This document shows, in pieces, positions 34,692-46,510 of a DNA stretch of 64,000 nucleotides. The first letter of the stretch is position 1; every line of letters begins with the position of its first letter. The stretch lies in assembly GCA_021018815.1 (NCBI GenBank), contig JAITYX010000053.1:2294001-2358000 (forward strand). The letters run 5' to 3'. Below the pieces are notes generated by a model that was not told the DNA's origin, ran no database searches, and was given only the letters and a program-made list of their open reading frames with translations. Both the position numbers and the translations under genes were made by a program. Source of the stretch: Talinum fruticosum. Its lineage: Eukaryota; Streptophyta; Magnoliopsida; Caryophyllales; Talinaceae.

Positions 34692-36471
34692 TAGGGCTGG
34701 GCAATGGGGCGGGCCAGGGCGGGTCAGGGCCGGCCCATTACTATAACGGGCCGGGCCGGGCTAGGGAAAAAATAAGTGGGCTGGGCCAGGTCATGGGCCA
34801 GCTGACCCTGACCCGCCCATGACCGGCCCATGGGCCGAGCTAAACATGAATTGACATTAGTGCTTGGTTTGGTAGCATAAAACAAGTAGTAGAACATCTA
34901 TACTTGAAACAACTTGTAAGACAACAGAGTTCCTAATTTTCAACCCATGGAAAATTCCATTAAAGACATAGCTAATACAAATTGGTAATCGCCTAGAAAA
35001 AGCATATGTCGTAGTTTGCAACTCTACATAATATTAAACTCTTGTTTCTCGGTAAAAAACTTTTCACAGGACCCAAAGCCATACTTTAAGGTCTTAGACT
35101 TGTTTCTCGACACAACATACAAGATTTACAAATATCACGAGACAAAACCCACAGGTTGTGCGGGTCCAAAATTGCTTTGGAGGCTCCACAGACCTTCCCA
35201 CAGCTCGTGGAGGTCAATGGTTGGCTCTAGAGGTCATCAAGGGCCTTCCCATGATTAGTGAGGGCTTCTGGTGGCCACCACGGCCTACCCCACGGCCTGC
35301 AGGAGCACCCACGGTGGGTATTTTGGATTAAATAAATCACTGCTGGCCACCACAGCCTATCCCACAGCGTGTGGGGACACCCGTGGTGAGTGGCAGTGGC
35401 TCCCAAACTCTATTTTTTTTTTTATCTTCTATCTATCTTGTCCTTGTGGGATGTCTATGAAAGGTTCATTTCAACATTCTAAGTAACATATTAACTCAAT
35501 AAAACCCATTAAAATACACATGCAAGATACATACTTTTCATACCAAGTTTTGGACAAAGTATCACTACATAAAATTTATGATCAATCTTCAATTCAAGTT
35601 ATTTAATAAATAAGTCGCATATATAAATCGAACTTTCTTGTTTAGACTTTCCTTTAATTCGAGCGTCACATATTCTCTGCAAGCATGTATTGGGTGGGTC
35701 TTTGGTGGTCACGGTCATTTGACCCATGACTCGACCCGACCCATTTATTAAAAAGTATTGCCCAGCCCGTTAAGTAAGTGGGCAGCCCAACCCGGCCCGG
35801 TCCGCCCGTTGCCCCTGCCCTAATTAGCGTCATTTCTTTGAGAGAAAAAAACCCCTTTATTTTTTTCTATTTTCCACTGTAAAAAAATTCCCACTTGGTT
35901 AACCAAAAATACAAAAAATAGAAGGTTCTGTTCTCTTTTTTCACTACTAGCAATGGAAAAAAACTGTAAAATAATTAATCTTAAAAAAAAAATCATCCTT
36001 AATCAAATTTCATTATTTTTTTTGAAGTAAAATATTTTGGAACATCATAAAAAAAGAATCCCATGTTGGCAGTGCTGAGATTTTGAGCAAACCCAATCAA
36101 TGAATGAATACAGAGCTTTAGTTTCTCATAACATTTACTATACAAATTAAAAATACATGTAAATTAATTTTTAATTTATCTACAAATATATAAGTTATCA
36201 AAAGTAATAAAATTATTTTTAAAAAAAGAATGGAAAGAGAAAGTAGATTGAAAAAATTATTTTAAAATTAGAATTAATAATGAAATTTGTGAATATTATG
36301 AGATGACCTTTGTACTTTGACCCATTAATGGCTGCAGAGCGACCCTTTAATGGCCCATCTTCACATGACTCTAAATAAGCTCGACCCTTTTATTACTAAA
36401 TTTGAGCTTTGACCCTTTCTTTTGGCCCAGCCTGCTGGCCCAATGGGTACCCTACCCATTGGCCAGCCCTA
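34692..36471. mobile_element. hAT-type element, 1780 bp, perfect 8-bp duplication ATTATTGC
   Basis: The left end TAGGGCTGGGCAATGGG and the inverse of the right end TAGGGCTGGCCAATGGG differ at one base. Both flanks are attattgc (34684-34691, 36472-36479). TAGGG ends plus an 8-bp duplication identify the hAT superfamily. The subterminal regions consist of gggccgggc / gaccc words. A second inverted end-like sequence at about 35800-35823 (cgttgcccctgccctaa) suggests either a nested copy or an earlier shorter form. The 35140-35400 part has a loose repeat (gccaccac..cctaccccac). No transposase ORF is recognised. Confidence 0.8.
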
Positions 36472-36479
36472 ATTATTGC

Positions 36480-38280
36480 CATTCTTTTAAAAAAATCACT
36501 TTCATGATAATGATATATAATTCATCCAAAAAAGTGTTATGTTGCAAACTTTGACATAGATTATTTATATACTTATTTTAATATAATAAGGAGATATTAT
36601 AAAAACTTTTTATGTGTTACAAGTTATAATTTACAATAATATTTTATTATTTTGATATTTAATACAAGCTCTATTTTTAGTTTTAGGGGATGAAAAACTC
36701 AATATTTTTTAGGTACATGGGCGGGGAATTTGTCATAGATTGATTGAATTTATTTTTTATTTTTTATTTTTAATCTTATAATTAACTTTTTTGCTAAGTC
36801 TAATTATTTTTTAGAAAATAAAAAATATAATATATCATAATATCTTAAAAAGCAAATACATCAGGTTTTGCCTCAGCCCATAAAATGAAAAATGTTAGAC
36901 AATTATTCAAGAAAAATAAGGACAAATCGGTCAATTAATGACCTTTTTCACTTATTCGTCGAAAGTATAATAAAGTTAAATGATCATGTAAATTAAAGAC
37001 AAGTAAATTTAAACAAAAATAATAAGGGGTTAAATTAATTAAGTAATGTCACATTGCTGAAGGTGGAGAATACAAAATATTCATTTTGAATACATGAGTG
37101 TAATATAAAATATGGACGTAAAGCCCATTTTGAATGCAAATAATGAGTTGTATAAAAAAACAAAATGATATGCATCATTATACAAGACACTATCTCGTCT
37201 CAATTTTAAAGTTATACTATCATGTGTTAAATTGAAAAAAATAGTTTGATTGAATAGTGTTATGGTATTACTGACATATATAAATTATGTAATCTCATAT
37301 TATATACATAAGTTTTCACAATTAAAAAAAAATGCATATATATCTTTGCAGATCAGGTTAATAAGATTATGGGAGTCATTTTGCTCCCGTTGGCATAATG
37401 ACTGATTTTAATGCTTTATAGTTAAAAATTAAATATAATTATTAAAAATTTAGTAATTTAAACTATATAACATATTTTATGTAGAAGTAAGACATTTAAG
37501 AAATGTCTTACTAAGATATATATCATCCCAAAAACCCAAAAAAAAGATCGCAATAGTGTATGTGACCTCCTAGTAATTAAAAGATTGGGAGTTCACTAGC
37601 ACCAAAAATAACCTATAAGAGAATGACCCTCACTTCTCTTCAATATCCCTTCTTTATTACTGCAATCTTTTAGTTTAGGATGTAAATATTTAAAATGTAA
37701 ATATTTAGAATTTTTTAATTAAATGTTAGTTGTCTCAATTAGTTTATTTTTTGAGTATTATTTTTAGACATTTAAATTTAAATCCAACCTTTTCATCTTA
37801 ATTAAATATCTTAAAGATAAATGTCTAGATTTTTCTTTCATATATCTTTGTCCTACACTTAGCATAATGTCTAGTTAACTTGAAATTTTTCTTAGTCTTA
37901 GTTACTCTGATCTCTATTACTCTTGCATGCCCATAATTCCCAACATGCAAGCCATATTTTTGTGCTGTCGGAGTGTCATTTATACAGAACGTCCACACAC
38001 AAATTGTATGCTAAATATAAAATCTAAATAATATATATATGAATGCTGTCACGTACTATAATTCAGCTAGTTAGCAGCAAAGCGATCGAGTATATATATC
38101 TCATAAACATTCAACCGACAAAAAGCTGTCATACATTTTGCCCTTTCGAAGCAAACTAAGAGCACAAGGAAATAAAAAAGAAAGCTCCATTTTTCTTTTT
38201 GGAAATTGCTAGACATTCACACACTTCATGCACACCTTATAACTACTTTCATTTTCAGCTTCTACAACCCTAATGTGAAA
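36480..38280. other. AT-rich intergenic stretch downstream of the STOP1-like gene, no gene seen
   Basis: I see no coding pattern, element ends or RNA gene. Short TA-rich runs are present. Confidence 0.6.
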
Positions 38281-38313
38281 CAAATTGTAAACCCACACTC
38301 TGCAAAAAAAGGG

Positions 38314-38315
<2 letters not shown>

Positions 38316-38352
<37 letters not shown>
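38316..38352. repeat. (GA)n microsatellite just past the STOP1-like stop codon
   Basis: About 18 uninterrupted GA units lie 40 bases downstream of the stop, probably inside the 3' untranslated region, where on the mRNA strand it reads as CT. Confidence 0.95.
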
Positions 38353-38356
<4 letters not shown>

Positions 38357-38391
38357 TGTAGAAGTTGTAAGAGAATTCATATCACCTGGCT

Positions 38392-39705
38392 TCAAATGGG
38401 ATTTTGCAGGCTTTGGAGGTTGTCAAATAGCTTGTTACTTGAATGTCCAAGAGGACTAACCAAAGGGCTATGCCCAACAAACAAAGCAACATGACCCATG
38501 AGCTTGTCCTTCCGAGAGAACGTAGTCCCACACGAGCACTGCCATTTGAGGTCGCCACAGTGCTTCTCGTGAGTCCTCAAGTCGGAGAGGACAGAGAACT
38601 GCTTCAAGTTACACCTCTTGCACACATACATCTTGGGGCAATGACTCCTCTTGTAGTGGTTTTTGACACATATCATCGACTTCAAGGGTTGGAACTTTGC
38701 ATGCTTCTTGTTCCATTTGCACCCTTCTTGGGGGCATGAGTACTTCCTTGGGACCGCCTTTGTCGAGCTTTGACCCCCATTCTCGTTGTTCTTGTTCTTC
38801 AATGGGTTGCTGAGAGCTGCACTAGACTTGTACTCATCCCCGTGTGCCCTCATGTGCATCCTTAGGTTCGCATCCCTCTTGAACCCCTTCCCGCAAACTT
38901 GGCAGTAGTGGGTGTACTTTGCCAGCAAAGCAGCAGCATCGAGCTCCACGATGTCATACCCTTGTGAAGAGGATGTTGTTGTGGCTATCTCCTTTGGATC
39001 TTGGTTGGTGACTCTAGTCAAGTTGCCTTTTCTCTCTGTGCTTATCGTGGTGGTAGTGGCTGTGGTTGCGGTGGTGATGCTCATTCTTGAGCAATCTCTG
39101 CTTATGCTATTTTGGATCATCGGTGTAGTGTTGTTGTTAGTATGACTATAAGATGTATTATCAACATACCAATTGAAGAAGCTACCTCCATCCAAAAACC
39201 CTAGATTATTATTGCTCTTTCCATTATTGCTAGGGTTCAATTGGGTTAGCCCATCATTAGAAACTTGCTTGATATCTTGCTTCTTTGCCCCCATATAACT
39301 AGAAGTGCTAACAATCGAGTGCTGGTGGTGGTTATTGTTGTTGTTGTGTAGCCCTTGGGGCGAGCAAAGTGCCATCTGCTGGCAATTAAACATCATTGAA
39401 GAAGCGGTAACAACGATTTCTTGGATCAAGGTGCCCATACTTGCTAGAGCGACAGAGGTTGACCCATCCATCTCATCTTGATGGTTTTCATCGGGGAAAA
39501 ATAAGTTTGCCAAGGACTGCACCTGGTGGACCTTATCCTTCAGAATTGACAGGCTGCAAAGGAAGGACCCTAGTTGTGTAGTCTCGGATCCTCCTGCCTC
39601 GCTAGTCGCAGAGCTTGTCTCGAGGACATCTGGATACATTTGGTTGTGGTGCTGGTGTATAGCTTGGGAGGCATCAGGGAAACAAGGGGCAGCCCCTGAA
39701 ATCAT
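38392..39705 (-). CDS. STOP1-like: STOP1-like C2H2 zinc-finger transcription factor
   Basis: This 437-residue protein belongs to the STOP1/STOP2/ART1 family, nuclear regulators of proton and aluminium tolerance that switch on transporter and cell-wall genes. Four fingers are readable: ZF1 C268/C271/H284/H288 within HYCQVCGKGFKRDANLRMHM; ZF2 C324/C329/H350/H355; ZF3 C362/C365/H379/C383; ZF4 C390/C392/H405/H412 within CSCGTTFSRKDKLMGH. A conserved N-terminal block (about 40-115, SFLCSLSILKDKVHQVQSL) precedes an Asn/His/Thr-rich linker (120-225). Length lies between Arabidopsis STOP2 and STOP1. The ORF is a single exon, as usual for the family. The start is secure: a TAG stop lies directly upstream in frame. 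It is the only intact host gene here. Family is near certain; which paralogue is not. Confidence 0.95.
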   Translation of the reverse strand: MISGAAPCFPDASQAIHQHHNQMYPDVLETSSATSEAGGSETTQLGSFLCSLSILKDKVHQVQSLANLFFPDENHQDEMDGSTSVALASMGTLIQEIVVTASSMMFNCQQMALCSPQGLHNNNNNHHQHSIVSTSSYMGAKKQDIKQVSNDGLTQLNPSNNGKSNNNLGFLDGGSFFNWYVDNTSYSHTNNNTTPMIQNSISRDCSRMSITTATTATTTTISTERKGNLTRVTNQDPKEIATTTSSSQGYDIVELDAAALLAKYTHYCQVCGKGFKRDANLRMHMRAHGDEYKSSAALSNPLKNKNNENGGQSSTKAVPRKYSCPQEGCKWNKKHAKFQPLKSMICVKNHYKRSHCPKMYVCKRCNLKQFSVLSDLRTHEKHCGDLKWQCSCGTTFSRKDKLMGHVALFVGHSPLVSPLGHSSNKLFDNLQSLQNPI

Positions 39706-39905
39706 CTATACAATCTATCTGTCTATCTATCTATACCTATATCTATATCTGTCTTTCTTTCTGCAATAAAGATCGATAGGATCTTTCCTTTTATTGGAGT
39801 TCGGTAAAATGGTGGCTTTCTATAGGTTCTTTTCTGATTTATAAACCACTGAAAGAAACTAGGGACAAGTATTTTTGTATGCTAGAAAAGAAAGAGGGAG
39901 GCAGA
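39706..39905 (-). promoter_or_regulatory. 5' leader of the STOP1-like gene with a GATA-type microsatellite
   Basis: Between the ATG and the likely transcription start lies a tract of tctatctatctatacctata (39717-39755 on the plus strand), which reads as GATA/TAGA repeats on the coding strand. I see no upstream ORF of note. Confidence 0.45.
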
Positions 39906-39930
39906 AACTAAGAGAGAATACAGCAAGTCA

Positions 39931-39939
39931 ACTATATAT
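39931..39939 (-). promoter_or_regulatory. candidate TATA box of the STOP1-like gene
   Basis: On the minus strand GGATATATAG lies about 230 bases upstream of the ATG. A start about 30 bases downstream would give a leader of roughly 200 bases. The evidence is sequence and spacing only. Confidence 0.4.
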
Positions 39940-39944
39940 CCTAG

Positions 39945-41145
39945 TTAAGCTCATCCCCACATGTTGCCTCCCTCAGATATCTCACACAAGGGCAGTAAGA
40001 TTAGGGATTTATTTAAAGGTTATTCCCTTGTTCCATGTAGTAGCTAGGGCTACCAGTATATGTTTATACATTGCCCAATGTAATAAAACAGTTTATATTA
40101 TTCTTTTTTATATATATTATGCTTTTCTCTCTCCATCCTCCTCCTTATTTTGTCTCTTTCATGAACTATTATAATGTGTTGATTGGAAATGGTGAAGCTG
40201 TTAGTGGCGTGAGCTCCCACGTATGCATAATTTTAGTCTGAATATTTCAAGTTCAACTATTGGTCTCTCTCTTGATGAGATCATTGGCTTGACAGTGCTG
40301 CCAGTTAACAAGCCATTTGTTTAATGCCATTAACGAGTAAACTAGTTGAAAGAATGGTTAGATTTGCAATGGATCCGGATTATGTAATGTTTAGGGAAAA
40401 CTAATACAAACATTCAGTATACTTGTCGATACTAAAAAGCAACGATGGTGTGGAGTTTTCCTAAATTCTTGTAAATTAGAATATTTGGGCCAGTGATCAA
40501 CAATATTATGAATAGTAACCATTGAATTTTGATCCAGTATTATGATCAATTATAAATGTAAAGATTTAATAGTTATCGTCTACATTGATAAATATCAAAT
40601 GACATCCTAATCCGATTAATCCTACCCAGAAAATATGTCATACATTTAATTTTATAAATATAAAAAAATATAAATAAAATGATAAATTTATGTAATTTAT
40701 AAATTGCATTACGATTTTATTATTCAATCATACTTTTTTTTCAATTTATTGCATAAATTTTAAATTAAGAGAACACATTTATTAAGATTGTCATCATGCA
40801 AAATACATACCATTTCACTTTATTAAACTATAGGTCTACTCTCTTTATCCTACATCAGGTGTTTGTTGTTTTTTATTTTCATATTTTGCTTCATCAGAAT
40901 TTGTGTGCAATTATTATTTTACTTTCATGGTTTTTCCTACTGAATGGTGTTTGGCTTGACGACATTGTCTGTCAAAAAATTATAAAAAAATAATATTTTC
41001 TAAAATAAGGAAGGGAAAAGTAATATTGTAATAAAGCAGAAAGATATGTTTAATGTCACAGCTAAAAACCAACCATATATTGAGGTGAACCATAGATATA
41101 TTCTCTTTATCCCACATCAGTTGTTTGTCATTTTTATTTTAATAT
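39945..41145. other. upstream intergenic region of the STOP1-like gene, no further gene
   Basis: AT-rich with no coding pattern. A segment at 40838-40905 (ctctttatcctacatcaggt...) recurs at 41100-41148 and continues after the PIF element at 46686-46710, so the two are old direct copies about 260 bases apart. Confidence 0.6.
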
Positions 41146-41364
41146 TTTGGGTGTGTTTGGTTGGGGGAAAATATTTTCCTAGGAAATTATTTTCCATGGG
41201 AAAATGATTTCCAAGGAAAATCATTTTCCACCCATATTTTCCTTTGTTTGGTAGAAAGGAAAATAATTTTTAAAACAATTATTTTCCTTCGTTTGGTAGG
41301 AAGGAATATAATTTATTTTCAAGGAAAATAAACTCTAACCCTAAACCCTAAAACAAATTAGCCG

Positions 41365-41825
41365 AAACGAGTACCCGCACGGCCGTGTGAGGGTCGCACG
41401 GGGCACCGTGGAGGTTTCTGCGCGGATACGCACGGCCTTGCATGTCTCGCACGGGGTACAGTGCGAAAACTCTCAACTCTCCGGACGATTCGCACGGTCG
41501 TGCAGCTTTTGCACGGGGTACCGTACACGACTTCAATTTCAGTAACTTCTCGCACAGCCGTGCGAAACGCGCACTGAGGTGCCGTGCGAAAACTCTGAAC
41601 TCTCCGGACGATTCGCAAGGTCGTGCGTCTTCTGCACGGGTACCGTCCACAACTTCAATTTTCTCACACGGCCGGTGCGTAACGCGCACGAGGTGCCGTG
41701 CGGAAACTCTGAACTCTCCGGACGATTGGCACGGTCGATGCAGCTTCCGCACGGGTACCGTGCGCAACTTCAATTTTCTCGCATGGCCATGCGAAACGCG
41801 CACTGAGGTGCCGTGCGGCCTTCAA
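41365..41825. repeat. CG-rich minisatellite (cgcacgg/ccgtgcg units of about 114-123 bp)
   Basis: 'ctctccggacgatt' occurs at about 41477, 41600 and 41714, so the units are about 123 and 114 bases. Each unit has the order ccggacgattcgcacggtcg, a tgcacgggtaccgt block, cttcaatttt, then cgcac...gccgtgcg. A partial unit leads in from 41365. The many CGCACGG/CCGTGCG pairs give each unit strong hairpin potential. It is far more GC- and CpG-rich than the rest of the element. ORFs across it are repeat artefacts. Confidence 0.9.
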
Positions 41826-42244
41826 ATTATTGGAATTTAAAGTTTAGCAATATAAGATCTCTAGGTTTTTGGGTCTGATCTTCGAAAACACAAAATGATA
41901 AGACTATGGAGTAGTATTACTGGTAGGAGGAAAAACAAAAGGGTAATAAAAGTTACGTCCTTTAAAAGTCGAATGATGCAAATGTGTGTCGGTACGTACA
42001 TGCTTGTGTTCAAATTTTCAGGATATTACATGAATATTTAGTGCGCCCATATCGGTAAAGTGCAAAAGGAGGAAACATGATAATTACTAGTTAACATAAT
42101 CCAACGACTTCCTCATAAGTCATATCCAAACCACATAAACATAACAAACTAAAAAAGTCCGAAAGGAAAAATACAATACTATCGGGTTGTATTGTTCTTC
42201 TTCATGAAGTTTTGAAGCCAAATTTTACTGAAGCTTCTCATTTT

Positions 42245-43326
42245 TCACAAGAAAGCCTCTCCTTGAATTTCATTTGCAATCAAATAATCGAATGCAGAAG
42301 CCAAAAACTTATCTTTAAAACCTTCAGTCTTCATAACTTCTTCAAAGAGTACCTCAACATCAAGCTTGGACTTAGAGAATTTTTCGAGAGCCGTTGCAAC
42401 TTGACCAAGCTGGGAAGAAATTACTTGTATATTCGGGTCAACCTCACGAGCTCTCTTTCGACTTTTTGTTGACCCCGATGGTACACCAATAGAAGAAACA
42501 GATGGATTGTCATTTGCTTTCATGGTTTCACTTTCATCATTACTCTTCTCTTCTACATTTATCGCAGACTCCACTTCAACATCATCAAATGATTTCGCAG
42601 AACTTCCTCTAGCTACATCCTTCCCAATAACGATTGCCATTTCATCGTACATCTCAATTTTTTATTCAAATACTTGTCATGAGCAGGATTTGCCTAATAA
42701 AAAAACATAAAATAAACATCACAAATTGAGCCATCATCCAGCATCATTGAAAAACTACAGGCAATAAACACAGGATACTAAGAAAACCAAATTGAGCCAT
42801 AATCTAGCATCATTGAAAGAAATATGCATGATTCCTTGATATGGTCCAAGTTATGACAAAATTTCAACCCCCTAATGGAATTTATATGTTAAAGCCAGCC
42901 AAAAGTCGAAGCATATACATATTATGTGACTATTAACTTTGCAAATCTCAATCGTTGGAACAAGGTAGAAGAAAAAAGGGGAAGGGGATTTTACCATACC
43001 TCAATGTATGCATCATACACAGTAGGTGATGCTTGAATCATTTTAAGGTTTTCATCCCACCCAAAGCCAGAATCTTTATTTCGAAGCTTTGATATCACTC
43101 CCCATGTAGCTTTGACTGTCTTCGGATGATTTTCAACATGCTCGGACAAGCATTTGACATATGAATTATGCTGCTGCAGCAAAGGAGATAGACTTGAAAG
43201 TATTATTTGGTCAATAGCCCTTCTTCACTTCATTAGCCAAAAATTTCAGTAACTCCTTTGACATTGCCTTTGGCCACCGAAATTGAGTTTTTTCTCATCA
43301 ACTTCCTTATTCTTCCCTTTGTCCAT
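42245..43326 (-). pseudogene. PIF/Harbinger ORF1, Myb/SANT-like DNA-binding protein, broken
   Basis: This is the partner protein that, in PIF/Harbinger elements, binds DNA and helps the transposase enter the nucleus. Exon 1 (43326-43000) starts MDKGKNKEVDEK and then has the Myb/SANT-like region (HVENHPKTVKATWGVISKLR, then DSGFGWDENLKMI) before a GT donor at 42999. Exon 2 (42693-42245) follows an AG acceptor and holds KSRKRAREVDPN and the usual C-terminal helix region. Three lesions are visible: a one-base slip in the A run after DEK, a TGA at about 43216 where the family has Arg (CGA to TGA), and a one-base slip in the A run near 42660. Confidence 0.8.
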
Positions 43327-43496
43327 GGTGCATAAATAAGTTTATCAAAATTCAACACAAGGCAAAAATTGAAAGTAACACTTGAAAAAGAAAATCAAAC
43401 TTACAAGTACACATTATTATGAGAAACATTTCATCTTCGTTCTTGATAATTTTGCCACATTGCATTCGCTATAGCATCCCTTTTTATTTTCCAAGC

Positions 43497-44698
43497 TTAG
43501 TTTTCTTCCCTCTCTTCTCTTTGTGAGAATCGAGATCTTTGTGTATAATTTGAAAATTCTTGATCAACTTCTCTCATACTATAGTTATTTGGATCAACAC
43601 TCCTAAGAAAGTTGTGTAACACACAACATATAAGAACGACATCCACTTGAGTTTTAAAATCCCAAAATGGCTCTGCGTCTAGCACACAAAAGCGCTTTTT
43701 CAAGACACCAAATGCCCTTTCTATACTAATCCTCAAGGAAGAATGGCGTAGGTTAAACAACTCCTTGGCATTTGTTGGAGGTGAGTTCTCATCAAACTCT
43801 TTCAAGTGATATCGAACTTTCCTATAAGGTGGTACAAAACCTTTCCGAAGAGCATAACCAGAATCTAGCAGAAAATATTTCCCTACAAGAGATGAAAATT
43901 TTCATTACTATCTAGGTAGTATTACTTGAAGGGGAAAAAACAAGTTATCAAGTGATACCTTCTGGGGCATGGAAGCCTCTTGAAACTGCATCATTTAACA
44001 CCCTAGAATCATGTGCTGATCCTTCCCACCCGGCAAGTACATATGTGAACTTGAGGTCATCGAAAGATATGGCAGCTAGAACATTTTGGGACAACCCACC
44101 TTTCCTATTCCTATACCTATCTTGATCTTCGACAGGTATAGATGCACGCACATGAGTGCCGTCTAAAGCTCCTATACAATCCTCAAACCATGGATAAAAC
44201 CTAGAGTTGTTTACAATTTTCAGAGGGGTAGAGGAGCTAGGAGGGTTAACAAACTCTGGATACAACTTAAGCATAGCTTTAAGGACCTTGTGAAAATAGA
44301 TATGAACGGTCCAAGTAGAACGGAAGAATCTTCCTCCTATTACCCTAAATCTTACATTATGGCCTAATAGGTGTAGAAACATCACAACTTGTTCTCTAAC
44401 ACTCATATGTACAAGTGTTAGCAAGAAGTTCCCTCCTTTCAAGAGTTTCACACAATGTAAAAAAGGCCATCGGGCTCATTCGAATTTGATCAATACAATG
44501 TCTCTCTCCACATAACAATACAATATTTATATAATTTTCTCTCTCAAGATCTCTATTGACATGTGGTTGACGTGGGATTGGAAGAAATTCGTCACTATTT
44601 GTTTTCTTATACTTTTTAAGAAATGCTAATGTGCCTCCTACAAAAGCAATAGTAGCACTAGTGACCACAACTTCTTCTTCTTTTAATTCATCTACCAT
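43497..44698 (-). pseudogene. PIF/Harbinger DDE transposase, one frameshift
   Basis: The nuclease/transferase of the element, of the DDE_Tnp_4 family. Exon 1 is 44698-43959 and exon 2 is 43882-43497, joined by GT (43958) and AG borders. The N-terminal helix region (PHVNRDLERE, CIDQIRMSPMAFFTLC) is followed by IGALDGTHV with the first catalytic Asp, AGWEGSAHDSRVLNDA with the second, and, in exon 2, SIERAFGVLKKRF with the Glu and then LHNFLR. The first 100 codons and the rest are in different frames; a single extra base near 44410 explains this. Apart from that the domain is complete, so inactivation looks recent. Confidence 0.85.
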
Positions 44699-46254
44699 CT
44701 AAAAAATATAATTAATGTCAATATATAGTGTATCGAAATTCAATGGTAGAAATTCAATATATAGTGTAACATGGCAGAAATTCAATGGAACATACAAGAG
44801 TTCAAGAAGAGGGAGTAGTGGGACAATATTTGAATCTCGCATCTTTGTTCAAACAACACAAGAACACCCCCTCGGTCACCAAAAATAAAAAAGAAAATTT
44901 AAAAAATGAGTTGATGAAAATAATGGCGCACCATTTCAACAAAATAATTGATGGACATCATTTTCACTAGGAAAAATATATAACCAAGTACAAATATCGG
45001 GTTCCTTGTATATATATACTTTGAGATAGGAAAGCGGACATAGAGCCTCCAATATGAACAATGAGATAATGTCAATTCTGAAAAGTTTTTATTCTTTGGG
45101 GGCCCGATATAGAAACTAATATGGAAGTCACTAACAATGACATAATAACAAGAGCCAAACAGATGATTCTAATAAGACATCAATTCAGAATACATTGTAT
45201 ATTATATCTAACCAATGAAGACCTCTTTTGTAACACTATGCATAACCACTTAATAGTAATTAGCAATATGGAAGTCATTAACAAATGCGAGAGGAAATGC
45301 AGCAAAGTTATTAAAAGAACAACGGTATCGGTTTGCAACTTCGTCATAAACCACGAGTACCGTTTGCAACTTCGGTATCGGTTTGCAGCGTAATACTATA
45401 GCAAAGTCATTAACAAACCATTTCATCACAAGTTGCAATTGTGTCATCTAACACAACCCAATTAGCTTTGAATATGCGAGCAGCATCTAAACTTGAATTC
45501 TAACGCATACTAACACAAAGTACTCAAATTGGCTCAACCCACATTACAAATTTCTATGTTGCACACCCACAAATCATGAAGAAAGACATACCTATCCATG
45601 AAGCTATATGAACGAGTAACGTCATAAGGTCCAAATAAGCCTAGAGAAATAGGGGCTCTTTTAACATTTCACAAACACAATGCTCAATTTCCACTTATTC
45701 AACAGGGAATTTTAGCACGAAAACATCAAAGTCAAGCAACGTACCAACATAAAGATTCATCCCGAGATACATAAAAATTCGTAGGGGCTGTCGTACAGCT
45801 TCAACAAGCTAGTCAAGTTAGGCCAAGTATGAACTAGATCAAGAAATCATCACGGACCCAGAATAAAACCGCAAGGATTGATGATTCGAAGCTCATTTGA
45901 TATCAAGCCGATGAAAATAAATAAAATAAATTCATTCGCATAAAACATCGGAAATTAGTATACATTGGTCCTGTGTTCCAATTATCGCATAAAACATAAA
46001 GATTCATCGCATAACCACAGTACCGATCTAACCTAACAAAATTCCCAAATAACCGAAGGTTTTCCAAACGCCAAAAGGATTATGAACAAAAACCCAATTT
46101 ATCGGGCAATAAACAAGTAAGGAGACGAGATGAATACCGTTGTGAAGGCCGATGCTAGCTTCTTCGGTGTTGATGTTGAAAAGAACGGCTTTGTAGCGGA
46201 TTTTGGACTTGGAGGTCAAGCTAATCAAAGAGTTTTACCCTAACCGCGATGAGC

Positions 46255-46510
46255 AAGGACTCGAGAGGAGAGAGAGAGCGATGAGCAAGAGGCCTTCGGG
46301 TTCACGCGAGCGAGAGTGAGGGCGAGAGCGAGCGTGAGGGCGAGAGCGAGCATAAGGGCGAGAGGGAAGGGAGAGGGAGGGGTTAGCCGAGAGTGAGGGC
46401 GAGAGTGAGGGCGAGAGCGAGAGTGAGAGGGAGGGGTTAGCCGAGAGCGAGAGTGAGGGCTAGAGCGAGAGCGAGAGTGTGGGCGAGAGGGAGATGGAGA
46501 GGGAGGGGTT
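46255..46510. repeat. gagagcgagagtgagggc tandem repeats
   Basis: Degenerate 6-12 base units of gagagcga / gagtgagggc alternate with two copies of 'gggaggggttagccgagag'. It lies inside the right part of the PIF element, upstream of both minus-strand genes, and could be in the transposase leader. Confidence 0.85.

Noticed and set aside
35016..35486. Two plus-strand ORFs inside the hAT element
   Set aside because: Short, with internal loose repeats (ATTAYPTAC twice) and no transposase motif; likely chance.
38443..39145. Plus-strand ORFs across the STOP1-like gene
   Set aside because: Shadows of the minus-strand zinc-finger coding sequence.
41348..41840. Overlapping ORFs up to 151 codons on both strands
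   Set aside because: Repeat artefacts of the CG-rich minisatellite; the peptide repeats follow the DNA repeat in all frames.
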